Source of the DNA: Primula veris
Taxonomy: Eukaryota > Streptophyta > Magnoliopsida > Ericales > Primulaceae
Assembly (NCBI GenBank): GCA_963682055.1
Contig: OY821750.1
Coordinates: forward strand, 2,501-66,500
Direction of reading: 5' to 3'
Length of the DNA: 64,000 nucleotides
How positions within the stretch are numbered: position 1 is the first letter of the stretch; every line of letters starts with the position of its first letter. The notes below the pieces were generated by a model. That model was not told the DNA's origin. It searched no databases and saw only the letters and a list, made by a program, of their open reading frames with translations. Made by a program: the position numbers and the translations under genes. Shown piece after piece: positions 11,261-23,140 of this stretch.

Positions 11261-11990
11261 AAAAACTCAATATACCAAAATGATATAAAATAAGAAGAAA
11301 TGTAATAAACCAAGAATAGAAAATAAATAAAAAAAACCTTTATCGGGATAAATATTGGATTTAGGGTGAATAGAAGAAGAGTGTTTTCTGAGCTTAACGA
11401 GTCTGGGTTTGGATCGGGTTGATCCTGACCCGATTGGATCCATATTCCGATTCGTTTTGATTTTATTTGTGTTCTCAATTCAATTATGTAGTGTATATGT
11501 TAATGAAAGAAATAAGCTTTCTTTTTTTTGGGGTGTAATTAATAGCAGATGTTTTTTGTTTGTTTATTTATTTATTTTTAAGTCGCCTGCTAGGCTGGCT
11601 GAATTTATCTTTGGTGGGGTAGATAAAGACTTGGTTAAATTTTAGGGGAGATTTTAGTTATAATTTGACCACCTTGTTTAGCAAACATTACAAACCGTAG
11701 TTTTTTACTTTTATTTTCCTTAGTTTTATATATTTTTATATAACAAACGAAAGAAAATATCATGTTTCTTTCATCCTGTTTTTTTTTTTTTTGCTTCTTA
11801 AGAAATTTCTTTACTTCACAAATTTAATATGTAAACGACAAAATAAATACTCAGACAATGATATAAAATATGTGAAAGCTAGTAACGACCAACCCGTATC
11901 AACACCCATTGGTGATCTTGAAGGAGTCCACCCTTATATCAATAACACTTATCTTTTTCTTTCATTTTCTTAGAAAAACACATAAAGTTG
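11260..11990. other. Spacer upstream of the TPR repeat array
   Basis: No confident gene. On the minus strand, 11345-11478 encodes a proline-rich peptide (QSGQDQPDPNPDSLSSEN) running into the last repeat unit. It could be the original first exon of the TPR gene, but there is no independent support. The rest is AT-rich. Confidence 0.35.
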
Positions 11991-12692
11991 GTAAAAAGGT
12001 TGTCACTAAGACAAGGTACAGACTACTTAAAATAGCACAATCCATAAATAGAAAAATCGTAAAAATTAATACAAATAAACACGAAAGTGGAAACAAAGAA
12101 AGTACATGCAGTCCCATCATGTTTGTTGTCGCAGACGGATCATTCATATTGTGGGATACTGTTAAAAAAACCGGAGAACGAAAGAATTCCAATAATTCAG
12201 AAAAACCTGTCAAATAGTTTGTAGCATGTTGATTAGTATGCATGGTTTTTTTATTTTCTTAAAAATATTTTTAAATAGTCTTTGATTGAAACAGTTACAA
12301 AATATTCAACCGAAAAATATTCAAAACAGTTGTATGTAAAAAATTAAAAAGCTGAAAAAGAAAAACAACCGATTGGTTTAACTTTCTCCAAATAAACTTA
12401 ATTCATTCCAATGTTGAAACAATTTAGTTACCCAGTCAAAACTCAAGCAAAACCAGTAGAAGGAACATCATAAATGTATTGTCACACTTTATCAGTTGGT
12501 TTAACTTGGTCATCACGAATTATTACATTTTAGTGAAAAACATACTCATACAAGTACCGAGTGGGCGATAAATTTAACTTGGGCATGCTGACTATAAAAA
12601 TTTTAGATTGATATGGGGAATCGAAAACCGAGAACATGGTTGGTCTATAGAAACAAAACATGAAATTAACCAACAAACACACGCAGCAAAAA
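11990..12692 (-). repeat. Segmental duplicate of 37.70-38.34 kb, inverted
   Basis: Read on the minus strand, this block matches 37698-38340 on the plus strand through the small exon and about 430 bp upstream of it. The shared parts include TTTGTTGGTTAATTTCATG, the AACATGTTTTCGG area, and the ACTGATAAAGTGTGACAATA area. Similarity stops sharply at 12693, where a different repeat begins. Confidence 0.8.
12106..12243 (-). CDS. Small conserved exon, 46 codons, copy 1
   Basis: Not recognised as any named family. The peptide begins MHTNQHATNYLTG and ends ATTNMMGLH. Its frame is open from ATG to a GT donor (CTGCAT|GTACTT), at the same place as the donor of the 38-kb copy. The ATG sits in an A-rich context after a pyrimidine-rich stretch. 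Similar exons occur at 38172-38309 (+), 55262-55423 (-) and 60.3-60.46 kb (-). The second exon found near other copies is not seen downstream here, so this copy is partial at best. It may be part of an unrecognised small gene, or a retained piece of a larger one. Confidence 0.4.
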
Positions 12693-13258
12693 CGTTCGGT
12701 CAATATCGGGTCAGCGATGGGTCATGATAGGGGACCAACGACCAACTTAGCGACTTTGAACTTCATAAGTTCATTCACGTTCCCACATGTGATCAGTCAT
12801 ATTTTTTAGTTGATTCGTCTTAATTCCATTTTGAAATATTTTCAAAATCACAAACAAACCAAATAGAAAGGATGTGATAAACTAACACTAAAACTTTAAT
12901 ACAAATGACTAGTATTTTCATTAATGTATGTACATATTCATCATCAGTTTCGATACATAGTTAAATAACACTCACATTTAGACAAGAATTCATACCGGAC
13001 ACATCAAATTGAACAAAAAGACAATCATTAAACAAATGAGTATACGTCCATTCACCCACATGGAGTTCTAAGAAAATATCATCTAAATTTTTTAACTTTG
13101 TTTTCTTCCTATATAAATTCATAATTACGCATGTAAATTTATTCATGTATTTAAAATGTATACATAGTAGAAATGACAAAAACTTGAAAAAAACTTATTC
13201 ATGCTGTAAATCTTGGATGTTGGATAAAAAAATTGTAGTATGTTAAAAACATCTATAT
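12693..13258. repeat. Direct duplication, unit 1
   Basis: A 566-bp block starting GTTCGGTCAATATCGGGTCA and ending near CATCTATATC. It is repeated at 13786-14351 with about 90% identity by eye and a constant offset of 1,093 bp. A minus-strand frame (VGEWTYTHLFNDCLFVQFD) is open in both copies but matches no family I know. The ends are not TG...CA, so these are not obviously LTRs. Confidence 0.8.
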
Positions 13259-13435
13259 CGATTAAAAAAAATGGCTTGTTTCCAAGCAAATTAGTTGTTT
13301 TGTTAAAGTACATTTTACTTATGAGTGACTTATTCATATTTTCTTTAAAAACAAATTGGTTTTTTTTTTAATTCTTCACAAAATTAATTAATTTTAACAT
13401 TACCCTACTAATTATTCAAATAATCAAATTGCATA

Positions 13436-13495
13436 TAAGAACCCCTAAACCCTCAAAAACACCTAGGGCTTAACCCCTAAATCCTCAGAAACCAC
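13436..13495. repeat. Short interstitial telomere-like patch
   Basis: A few CCCCTAAACCCTCAAAA and CCCCTAAATCCTC units on the plus strand, in the same orientation as the terminal array. The patch sits between the two 566-bp duplicates. Confidence 0.55.
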
Positions 13496-13510
13496 AAAAT
13501 AATTAATTGC

Positions 13511-13580
13511 TGGTGTTGTGATTCGATCCCAGGTCTCCTCCGTGCGAGTCCAACGATCCACCATTATGCCACTGCCCAAC
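13511..13580 (-). repeat. tRNA-like sequence, possible SINE head
   Basis: On the minus strand the sequence has TGGCATAATGG, a full match to the pol III A-box consensus TRGYNNARNNG. About 38 nt later it has GGGATCGAATC, close to the B-box. I cannot fold a proper anticodon arm or acceptor stem, so it is more likely a tRNA-derived SINE head or a tRNA pseudogene than a working tRNA gene. Confidence 0.4.
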
Positions 13581-13659
13581 AAGTGAAAATATTTACCTCC
13601 ACTTTTATTTAACCTCTTCTATTGGCCAAATACTTATTTTCCCAATTTACTAAAAAAAA

Positions 13660-13790
13660 TACATGCATTTCTTTGATATTTTTTTCTAATTTTTTTTCGA
13701 CTTTTTTTTCCAATTTTTTTTTTGACTTTTTTTCCGACTTTTTAATGTTTTCTGACTTTTTTTCCGACTTTTTTTCCGAAAAAATGTTCG
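13660..13790. repeat. T-rich low-complexity tract with TTTTTTCCGAC units
   Basis: An irregular run of T(6-9) followed by CCGAC, TCGAC or CCAA, with a period of about 12-16 bp, ending directly at the second 566-bp duplicate. No coding signal. Confidence 0.7.
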
Positions 13791-14351
13791 GTCAACATCG
13801 GGTCAACGACGGATCATGAAGGGGGACCAACGACCAACTTAGCGACTTTGAACTTCACAATTTCATTCATGTTGCCACATGTGATCAATCATCTTTTAGT
13901 TGATTCATCTTAATTCCATTTTGAAATATTTTCAAAACCACAAACAAACAAAATAGAAAGAATGTGATAAACCAACACTAAAAACTTTAATACAAATGAC
14001 TAGTATTTGCATTCATATATGTACATATTCACCATCAATTTCTATACATAGTTAAATAACACTCAAATTTAGACAAGAATTCACATTGGACGCATCAAAT
14101 TGAACAAAAAGACAATCACTAAACAAACGAGTATATGTCCATTCACCCACGTGGAGTTCTAATAAAATATCATCTAAATTTTTTAACTTTGTTTTCTTCC
14201 TGTATAAATTCATAATTAGGCATGTAAATTTATTCATGTACATAAAATGTATACATAGTAGAAATGACAAAAACTTGAAAAAAAACTTATTCATGAGGTA
14301 AATCATGGATGTTGGATAAAAAACCGTAATATGTTAAAAACATCTATATCA
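13786..14351. repeat. Direct duplication, unit 2
   Basis: Second copy of the 12693-13258 block. It begins GTTCGGTCAACATCGGGTCA. The same minus-strand reading (VGEWTYTRLFSDCLFVQFD) is open. Differences are mostly single-base changes. Confidence 0.8.
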
Positions 14352-14710
14352 TTATTATTCCAAAAACCCTAATATGCCGGTGCACTATCAAACTGTACAG
14401 GTCATAAATCCTAAATTTCATATGCACCAAAAATTTAGAAAAAAGACATATGAACATGTCAATGTTCAAACTTCCCTCATATGAAACAGACTAATTAGTT
14501 TGGAAGTTTTCTTTTGAAACAAATCTTTCCAACTGAAATTACATATGCCTCGACTCACTTTCTACTTCTACAAATCGTTCGACATGCAATGATTTTGATC
14601 ATTTGTTGAAATTGTTAGAAATCAAAAGAAGACTGTGAAGTTTAAAAGTTATGCCCAGTATGTAAAAAAGGATTTGTTAACATAAAAGTGACTTATTTAG
14701 AGAAAAGTGA

Positions 14711-17700
14711 TGTTTTTTTAGGGTTTCTTAGGGTTTTGGTTTCTTTGGGAGTTTTAGGGTTTCTTATGGTTTTGTTTTTTAGGGGTTTCTTAGGGTTTTG
14801 GTTTTTTTGGGGTTTCTTATGTTTTTTTGTTTTTTGGGGGTTTTGAGGATTTCTTAGGGTTTTGGTTTTCTTTGGGGTTTTTAGAGGTTCCTTAGGGTTT
14901 TGGGTTTTTTTGGGTTTTTAGGGTTTCTTAGGGTTTTGGTTTTTTGGGGTCTTTTGGGTTTTGGTTTTTTTGGTATTTTTAGGGTGTTGGGATTTTTGGG
15001 GTTTGTTAGGGTTTTAGTTTTATTTGGGGGTTTTAGGATTTCTTAGGGTTTTGGTTTTTTGGGGTTTTTAGGGTTTCTTAGGATTTTGGTTTTCTTGGAG
15101 TTTTTAGGCTTTCTTAGGGTCTTGGTTTTTTTGGGGTTTTTGGGTTTTTTAGGTTTTCTTAGGGTTTCGGTTTTTTTGGGGTTTCTTAGTATTTTGGCTT
15201 TTTTGGGGCTTTTAGGGTTTCTTAGGGTTTTTGTTTTTTTGGGTTTCTTAGGGTCTCATCGGTTTTTTGGGGTTTATTAGGGTTTTGGTTTTTTTAGGTT
15301 TTTTTAGGTTTTCTTAGGGTTTCGATTTTTTGGGGTTTTTAGGCATTATTAGGGTTTTAGGGTTTCATAGGGTTTTGGATTTTTTTTGGGATTTTTAGGG
15401 TTTCTTAAGGTTTTGGTTTTTAGAATTTTGTTTTTTTGGGGTTTTTTAGGGTTTTGTTTTTTTGGGGGGTTTTAGGGTTACTTAGGGCTTTACTTTTTTG
15501 GGGGGGTTTTAGGGTTTCTTAATGTTTTGGGTTTTTTTTAGAGTGGTTAGGGTTTTGGGTTTTTTAGTATTTTGGGTTTTTTAAGGTTTCTCTGGATTTT
15601 GGTATTTTTGGGTTTTTAGGATTTTCTAGGGTTTTGGTTTTTTTTTGCTTTTTAGGGGTTTTTTGGGATTTTGGTTTTTTCTAGGATTTCTTAGGGTTTT
15701 GTTTTTTTGGGTTGTCAGGATTTCAAAGGATTTTGGGTTTTTCCGGTTTTTTCTAGGTTTTTTCTGTTTTTAGTGTTTGTTAGGGTTTTTTTTTTTGGGT
15801 TTCATAGGGTTTTGGTTTTATCGGGTTTTAGGGTATTGGGTTTTTTATGTTTTTAGGTTTTATTAGGCTTTTGATTTTTTTAGGGTTTTGGTTTTTTCTG
15901 GTTTTAGGGTTTCCTAGGGTTTCAGGTTTTTTGGCTTTCATAATGTTTTGTTTTTTGGGGGTTTTTAGGGTTTTTTTGGGGTTTTTAGGCTTTCTTAGGG
16001 TTTTGGTTTTTTTTGGGTTTTTAGGGTTCCTTATGGTTTCGTTTTTTGGGGGCTTTTAGGGTTTTTTAGGGTTTTGGTTTTATTTGGGGTTTTTAGGGTT
16101 TATTAGGATTTTGTTTTGTTGGGTTTGTTAGGGTTTCTTTTTTTTTGGGTTTTTTTAGGGTTTGTTAGGGTTTTCGTTTTTTTGAGTTCTTAGGGTTTCA
16201 TAGGGTTTTTCTTTTTTTGGGTTTAGGATTTTGGTTTTTTGGTGTTTTTAGGATTTCTTAGGGTTTCGTTTTTATGGTTTGTTAAGATTTTGGGTTTTTT
16301 GGGGTTTTTAAGGTTTGCTAGGGTTTTTAGGGTTTGTTAGGGTTTTGGTTTTATTTGGGATTTTTAGGTTTTCTTAGGATTTTTGTTTTTTTTTGGGATT
16401 TTTAGACTTTCTTAGGGTTTTGGTTTTTTTGCGGTTTTTAGGATTTGTTATGGTTTTGGTTTTTTAGGGTTCTTACGGTTTCATAGGCTTTTGGTTTTTT
16501 TGGAGTTTGTTAGGGTTTTTGTTTTTTTGGGGTTTTAAGGGTTCATAGGGTTTTGGTTTTTTGGGATTCTTAGGGTTTTGGTTTTTTTGGGGTTTTTACG
16601 GTTTCTTAGGGTTTTGGTTTTTTAGGGTTTGGTTTTATTTTTTGTGAATTTAGGGGTTTTGATTTTTTGGGGTTTTTAGGGTTACTTAGGGTTTCCGTTT
16701 TTTGGGGTTTTTTGGTTTTTTTTTTGTGAATTTAGGGTTCCTTATGGTTTTGCTTTTTTGGGGTTTTTAAGGTTACTTAGGGTTTTGCTTTTTTGGGGGT
16801 TTTACGGTCTGTTAGGGTTTTGGTTTTAATTGGGGTTTTTAGGGTTTCTTAGGATTTTGGTTGTTTTGCCCTTTTTAGGGTTCATTTGGGTTTTGGGTTT
16901 TGGGTTTTGGGTATTGGTTTTTTGTGGTTTTTTGTGTTTCTTAGGGTTTTGTTTTTTTGGGGTTTTTAGGATTTGTTAGGGTTTTGGTTTTATTTTGCGT
17001 TTTAAGGGTTTAATAAGATTTTGGATTATTTGGGGTTTTTTGGGTTACTTAGGGTTTCGGTTTTTTGGTGTTTTTAGGGTTTCTTTTTTTGGGGGTTTCT
17101 AGGGTTTGTTAGGGTTATGGTTTTTTTGGGTTCTTAAGCTTTTACAGGGTTTTGATTTTTGTTTTTTTGGTGGTTTTAGGATTTCTTAGGGTTTTTGTTT
17201 TTTGAGGTTTTTAAGGGTTTCAGTTTTTTGTGATTTTTAGGGTTTGTTAGGGTTTTCATTTTTTGGGGGGTTTTAGGGTCTCTTAGAGTTTTTTGTTCTT
17301 TTGGGAATTTTTGACTTTCTTAGGGTTTTGGTTTTTTAGGATTTTACTTTTTTTTGGAGGTTTTACGATTTTTTGGGGTTTTTTTGTGAATTTAGAGTTT
17401 CTTAGGGTTTGACTTTTTTGGGGTTTTTTGGTGTACTTAGCGTTTCGGTTTTTTTGGGGGGTTTTAAGGTTTGTTAGGGTTTTTGTTTTAATTGGGATTT
17501 TTAGGGTTTCTTAGGATTTTGGGTTTTTTTGGGGCTTTTGAGATTTTTAGGGTTCATTTGTGTTTTGGCTTTTTAGAGTTTTTAGGGTAACTTAGAGTTT
17601 TTTGGGGGGGTTTAGTGTTTGTTAGGGTTTTGATTTTATTTTGCTTTTTTAGGGTTTCTTAGAATTTTATTTTTTTTGGGTTTCTCAGGGTTTTGGTTTT

Positions 17701-19999
17701 TTGGGGGTTTTAAGGATTTCTTATGGTTTCGTTTTTTGGGGATTTTTAGGGTTTGTTAGGGTTTTGGGTTTATTTGAAATTTAAAGTTTTCTTAGGATTT
17801 TGGTTTTTTGGGGTTTCTTAGGGATTCGGTTTTTTGGGGGTTTTTAGGGTTTCGTTTTTTGAGGTTTTTAGGGTTTGTTAGGGTTTTGGTTTTTTTGGGT
17901 TTTTACAATTTCATAGGGTTTTGATTTTTTTTTGAGTTTAGGGTTTTGGTTTTTAGAGGTTTATAGTGTTTCTTATGATTTCGTTTTTTTGGGGTTTGTT
18001 AAGATTTTGGGTTTTTTGGGATTTTTTGGGTTTGTTAGGATTTTGGGTTTTTAGTGTTTGTTAGATTTTTGGTTTTATTTGGGATTTTTAGGTTTTCTTA
18101 GGATTTTGGTTTTTTTGCTGATTTTAGGATTTCTTAGTGTTTTTGTTTTTTTGGGTTTTTTGAGTTTTTAAGGGTTTTAGTTTTTTGTGGTTTTTAGGGT
18201 TTGTTAGGGTTTTCGTTTTTTGGGGGGTTTTTAAAGTTTGTTAGGGTTTTGGTTTTGGGGGGGGGGGTTTAGGGATTGTTAGGGTTTTGGTTTTTAAGGG
18301 TTTTTAGGGTTTCATAGGTTTTGGTTTTTTAGGGTTTCGTAGGGTTTTTGTTTTTTGGGATTTTTAGACTTTGTTTGGGTCTTTGTTATTTTGCCGTTTT
18401 TAGGATTTGTTAGGGTTTTGGTTTTTTGGGGTTCTTAGTTTTTCATAGGGTTTAGGTTTTTTGGGGGGTTTTAGGATTCCTTAGGGTTTTAGGGTTTGTT
18501 AGGGTTTTAGTTTTTTAGGGTGTTTAGGGTTTCATAGGGTTTTGGGTTTTTTGGGGTTTTTTGGGGGGGTTTTAGGGGTTTTTTTTTGTGAATTTAGGAT
18601 TCCTTAGGGTTTTGCTTTTTTGAGGTTTTTAAGGTTATTTAGGGTTTTGGTTTTTTTGGGGTTTATTAGGGTTTTTGTTTTAATTGGGGTTTTTAGGGTT
18701 TCTTACGATTTTTTTATGGGGGTTTTAGGGTACCTTAGGTTTTCGTTTTTTTAAGGGCTTTCAGGATTTGTTAGGGTTTTGGTTTTATTTTGCGTTTTTA
18801 GGGTTTCTTAGGATTTTGGTTTTTTTGGGTTTTTTTGGGTTTTTTTTGGTTTCTTAGAGTTTTGCTTTTTTTGGTGTTTTTCGGGTTTGTTAGGGTTTTG
18901 TTTTTCGGGTTTTTTAGGGTTTGTTAGGGTTCTGGTTTTTTTGGGTTCTTAGGGTTTCATAGGGTTTTGATTTTTTTGGGATTTTTAGGGTTTCAATTTT
19001 TTGGGGGTCTTTAGGGTTTCGTTTTTTGGGATTTTTAGGGTTTATTAGGATTTTGGTTTTTTTTGTGTTCTTAGGGTTTCATAGGGTTTTGATTTTTTTG
19101 AGTTTAGGGTTTTGTTTTTTTTTTGGGTTTTTAGGGTTTTTTAGGGTTTCTGTTTTTTGGGGGCTTTTAGGGTCTCTTAGGGTTTCGGTTTTTTAGGGTT
19201 CTAAGGGTTTTGTTTTTTTAGGGTTTGTTAAGGTTTTTGGTTTTTTGGAGTTTGTTAGGGTTTTGGGTTTTTTGGGTTTGTTAGGGTTTTCATTTTATTT
19301 GGGATTTTTAGGTTGTCTTAGATTTTTGGTTTTTTTGGTGGTTTTAAAATTTCTTAGGGTTTTAGTTTTTTGGGGTTTTTTTGAGTTTTTAAGGGTTTTA
19401 GTTTTTTGTGGTTTTTAGGGTTTGTTAGGGTTTTGGTTTTTTAAGGGCTTTTAGGATTTGTTAGGGTTTTGGTTTTATTTTGCGTTTTTAGGGTTTCTTA
19501 GGATTTTGGTTTTTTTGGGTATTTTTTGGTTTCTTAGAGTTTCGCTTTTTTTGGTGTTTTTAGGGTTTGTTAGGGTTTCGTGTTTTGGGTTTAGTAGGGT
19601 TTGTTAGGGTTTTGGTTTTTTTTGGGTTCTTAGGGTTTCATAGGGTTTTGATTTTTTTGGGGTTTTTAGGGTTTCAATTTTTTGGGGTCTTGAGCGTTTA
19701 TTAGGGTTTCATTTTTTGGGATTTTTAGGGTTTATTAAGATTTTGGTTTTTTTGTGTTCTTAAGGTTTCATAGGGTTTTATTTTTTTGGGTTTAGGGTTT
19801 TGTTTTTTTTTTTGGGTTTTTAGGGTTTCTGTTTTTTGAGGGCTTTTAGGGTCTCTTAGGGTTTTGGTTTTTAGGGTTCTAAGGGTTTTGTTTTTTTAGG
19901 GTTTGTTAAGGTTTTTGGTTTTTTGGGGTTTGTTAGGGTTTTGGGTTTTTTGAATTTGTTAGGGTTTTCATTTTATTTGCTTTTTTTGGTGGTTTTTTG
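14711..19999. repeat. Large degenerate interstitial telomere-like array, TTTAGGG on +
   Basis: About 5.3 kb of G- and T-only sequence made of TTTAGGG-like cores (TTTTTAGGG, TTTCTTAGGG, TTTGTTAGGG) alternating with TTTTGGTTTTTTTGGGG. The local period is about 36-42 bp. The G-rich strand is on +, opposite to the terminal array. Larger internal duplications are present: the section near 18.78-19.15 kb recurs near 19.46-19.83 kb. Phenylalanine- and glycine-rich open frames inside are low-complexity products, not genes. Confidence 0.9.
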
Positions 20000-20629
20000 A
20001 CTAAGGTATGCTTTGTTGGTTCGCATCATGTTTCAAAGAAACCAGTTTGGCTATTTTGACTTAAATAAGCCTGAAACCTTTGAATATTGAACGACGTAAG
20101 ACCTTTTCCCAATCGCAAACCAAACAAGCACATAACGACGATGTTCTTCACTTCTTAATTCTAAGGACTTGATTGATTTAAGTTTTAACTAAACAAGCAT
20201 GACGTGTAATTGCAGTTTAGATTAACGTGTGGGGGAAATATCAATATGTTGACTTGTATCATTATATGCTTGTGACATTTAAGTAAATAGGTTCTCTTAT
20301 TTGATGTTAAAAAAATAGTCTTCTTAGGACAAACGAAATAAACTGAGATTAAAAGCTAACCATTTCACAATAAAATATACTGAAATATTATACTTAACAA
20401 ACAAGGGGAAACCAAGTGTTGCTGCTATCATGAAGTAAAACAAACTTTTTTTTGCACAATACAAATGGCAGATTAAGGCGTTTTTTTTTATTACTCTAAA
20501 GTCGAATGCTGTACATATATTAAAGAGGGTATACACATTTACAATGAACGTTTATTTACACAAATAAATTTCGAAAGGTGCAGCATCACTCACCCTTTTA
20601 AAGTCTCCAAATAAAGAACTAAAAAAATA
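20000..20629. other. Spacer between the interstitial array and the MFS fragment
   Basis: AT-rich, with no recognised gene, RNA or repeat. The exons of the transporter that should follow 20630 on the minus strand are not present here. Confidence 0.5.
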
Positions 20630-22246
20630 AATCCATGGGGAATATCCTCCTCATTTGGGCTCAATGTTGGGGCCCACATGAACACAAACGTGTTCATCAA
20701 ACCTTCGAAAAGGGACTGTATTGCACCCAACAAGGCAATCTTCTCATCTGAATCGCATAATATAAAGTATTAGAATTCAAAATTAAATTATACAGAATAA
20801 TTTCATACAAGAGAATTTCGAAAAACGAAAAGGAAAAATAAATTTACAAACACGATTCACCAATTGGAAAGAATCAACAACGTGATATTACTAAAAGCAG
20901 TCATGCTTCTCAGCTACTGTAGCAAGTGCGAAATATTAGCAGGTTAATATAAACCCGTATATTAACTTATAATCACATGTTTTGATAGTAAACCATCCAA
21001 CAGAAGCTGTCAATTACTACCCAAACCTAACAGAAATGTAAAAAAAAAAAATGACAGAACAGGACCGAAAATATATTGGTTTCCTAAGTATTAAGTACCC
21101 TATCTTATATGGTTAAATAAGAGTACTAAAAAGCATGATATGAAGCATTGGTATATTAATCCCTACTCTTTTAGGTGGTAATACAAAATTGAAATCATTT
21201 GAGACTTTACATAGCTGTGACTAACCCTTGTTAGTATAGCATCACATGTCAATATAGACATAATGACAATATTATTATGTAATAACATACCACAAGACAA
21301 CATTGTCTAGCAACCTGAAACAATACACAATTTATTTTTACTTCACCAACCTGAAGCAATAGCTATAGCAGCACCCTTGACTTGAGTAAGCAAGTCCTTA
21401 CTTTCCGAGGGGTCTCCAAAATTCTCACTCAACGACGATAGAATAACAGCCATTCCAATAGCGAGAAAACAAGCAGCAACGTCAAAAGGAGCCACAGGAC
21501 CGAGACTCAAGCTATCAACAAGCATGTTCCCAAACAAGCCAGATATGATAGCAAATAAACCGTTACTCAGAAATATTGCTTTTGAGAATGTCAACGACTG
21601 CCATTGTGACTCAAACCCTCTCTGAACAAGAAGAAAAAAAGTTTGCGACGACATTTATCAAAATGAGATGTTTAATTTCAAACTCCATATTCAAATAAGA
21701 AAATATCCTCTTTTAACAGCTTAGTATGTATCATGCTGTATTATATTAAATAATTTTACCACCAATTGAGATGAACTATAAAATCAAACAAGAAGTAAAA
21801 CCACATTAATATTTGAACTCCAAAAGAACTAGTTATGTCCTAATTGTTAGCTGGTATGCTAAGCACCAATATACACAAATTTAGACAAATGGTACACCGA
21901 TGCTAAAACCGATCTTTTGCATGCTTGTAAATTTAGATAGGTTAGTATGCTAAATTTCAATAATATGGGAAGGTAAGGATTAGGAACTCTTGCTAAAGTT
22001 ACATTACCCCTCCAGAAAAGGAAATATGTACTGAGCAGGTTAACACTATCAGTAAACAAATAATTCAGCAACACTGCAAAACAGAAAATCTCTAACCTTG
22101 AAATGCTCTGCCACAAGCCAAGACTCAAATGCAGAAAAAAAAGAAGATATGTGGCAATATCACCCAAAATACGTCCCAGCATGAGAACCTTCTAATGAGG
22201 AGAATGCTTTGTGATACAGTAAGTCACGCAGGCTCTTTTTCGACCC
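20630..22246 (-). pseudogene. Molybdate-anion transporter-like (MFSD5 family) MFS gene fragment
   Basis: Three exons with correct GT-AG borders are present. Exon 22097-22246 reads GRKRACVTYCIT then KHSPH and MLGRILGDIATYLL. Exon 21351-21621 reads RGFESQWQSLTFSKAIF through VAPFDVAACFLAIGMAVI to LLTQVKGAAIAIAS. Exon about 20630-20747 reads DEKIALLGAIQSLFEGLMN to IPHGFIF. The order and peptides match the middle of plant molybdate-anion transporter-like MFS proteins, multi-pass membrane carriers. The first exon has three lesions: a seven-codon deletion between two CIT motifs, a TAG at 22192-22194, and a T8 run at 22135-22142 that shifts the frame before SAFESWLVAEHFK. Both ends of the gene are missing. 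The other two exons are undamaged. Confidence 0.85.
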
Positions 22247-22702
22247 CTATATTCAAAAAGAAAGGGGTTTATCAAGGGTATCAACCATGTCAAAAAGTTC
22301 TACATATTAAAATTCCACCTATATATTAAGGCTTGTCAAAAATGTCATCTTCATAACATATGACCTCTATAAGCTACAACCTTAAATATACTGATAATAA
22401 ATAGTTATGCAAATTGTTAGATTCTAATACATTTTCCCAGTAAAAGGCATCATAGAAGGAAGATGGAGGCTTATTATACACCAAAGGCTAAATTAATTTC
22501 AAATACAAATACACACAGATGACATCTAAGGACCAACTTTACTTTTCTGGAGGAAGAAACCCATAACCCAAAACTTACTAGACTATCGTTTCAAGTGGAT
22601 TGCCACAAACATTTTGGGAAATTTGAGTTTCCTTTAGACACTGATACCAGATTGATAGAACTTGAAATTCCTCAGAAAAGTAAAGCTAAAGTAAATACAT
22701 AC
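22247..22702. other. Junction between the PEX12 and MFS fragments
   Basis: These 456 bp separate the last PEX12 exon from the first MFS exon, on the same strand. No exon of either gene and no clear transposon terminus was recognised. The breakpoint that joined the two genes must lie here. Confidence 0.5.
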
Positions 22703-23140
22703 CAGCTCTTGCCTGGTAGCTCGACAAACTTGGACCCCAATAGCATGTAGTCCAGGTGAAAAGAAATCGGTTGCATCCAATAAATACAACAGCTGATAAG
22801 CAAAAGTAAATCCTGAACCATCATAAAAACCAAACAAATTAAGAATCCCTACGACAAAGTCAACAGATGGGGAAAAGGAAAACGTAGAGGCTAAATGGAT
22901 CAATCGCATAGACAAAAAAGGAGAAAAGAGGAGAGAAAAAAATAATGTGGTTTTTAAACTTTACAATGATTTCACTAATAAAGAGGAAAGTAAGAGAGAG
23001 AAACAAAAATTGAAGGATGGTAGCACAGTCGATAAAAGAAAAGGAAACAAAATTACTAAAGGAAACAAAAATGTGATATTAAATTACAACTTTTGGTTCT
23101 GTGGTGTCACTAAATAAAAAGGTGACCTTCGAAAATCAAG

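Noticed and set aside
13511..13580. Functional tRNA gene
   Set aside because: A- and B-box matches are good, but no acceptor stem or anticodon arm could be folded.
12693..14351. LTR pair of a complete retrotransposon
   Set aside because: The repeats lack TG...CA ends, there is no primer-binding site after unit 1, and only about 530 bp of non-coding interior.
15059..16059. Open frames rich in F, L and G on the plus strand
   Set aside because: Low-complexity translation of the TTTAGGG-derived array.
22678..22812. Alternative reading DLLLLISCCIYWMQPISFHL in the last PEX12 exon
   Set aside because: The other frame, FTFAYQLLYLLDA...VCRATRQEL, matches PEX12 and joins in phase to the preceding exon.
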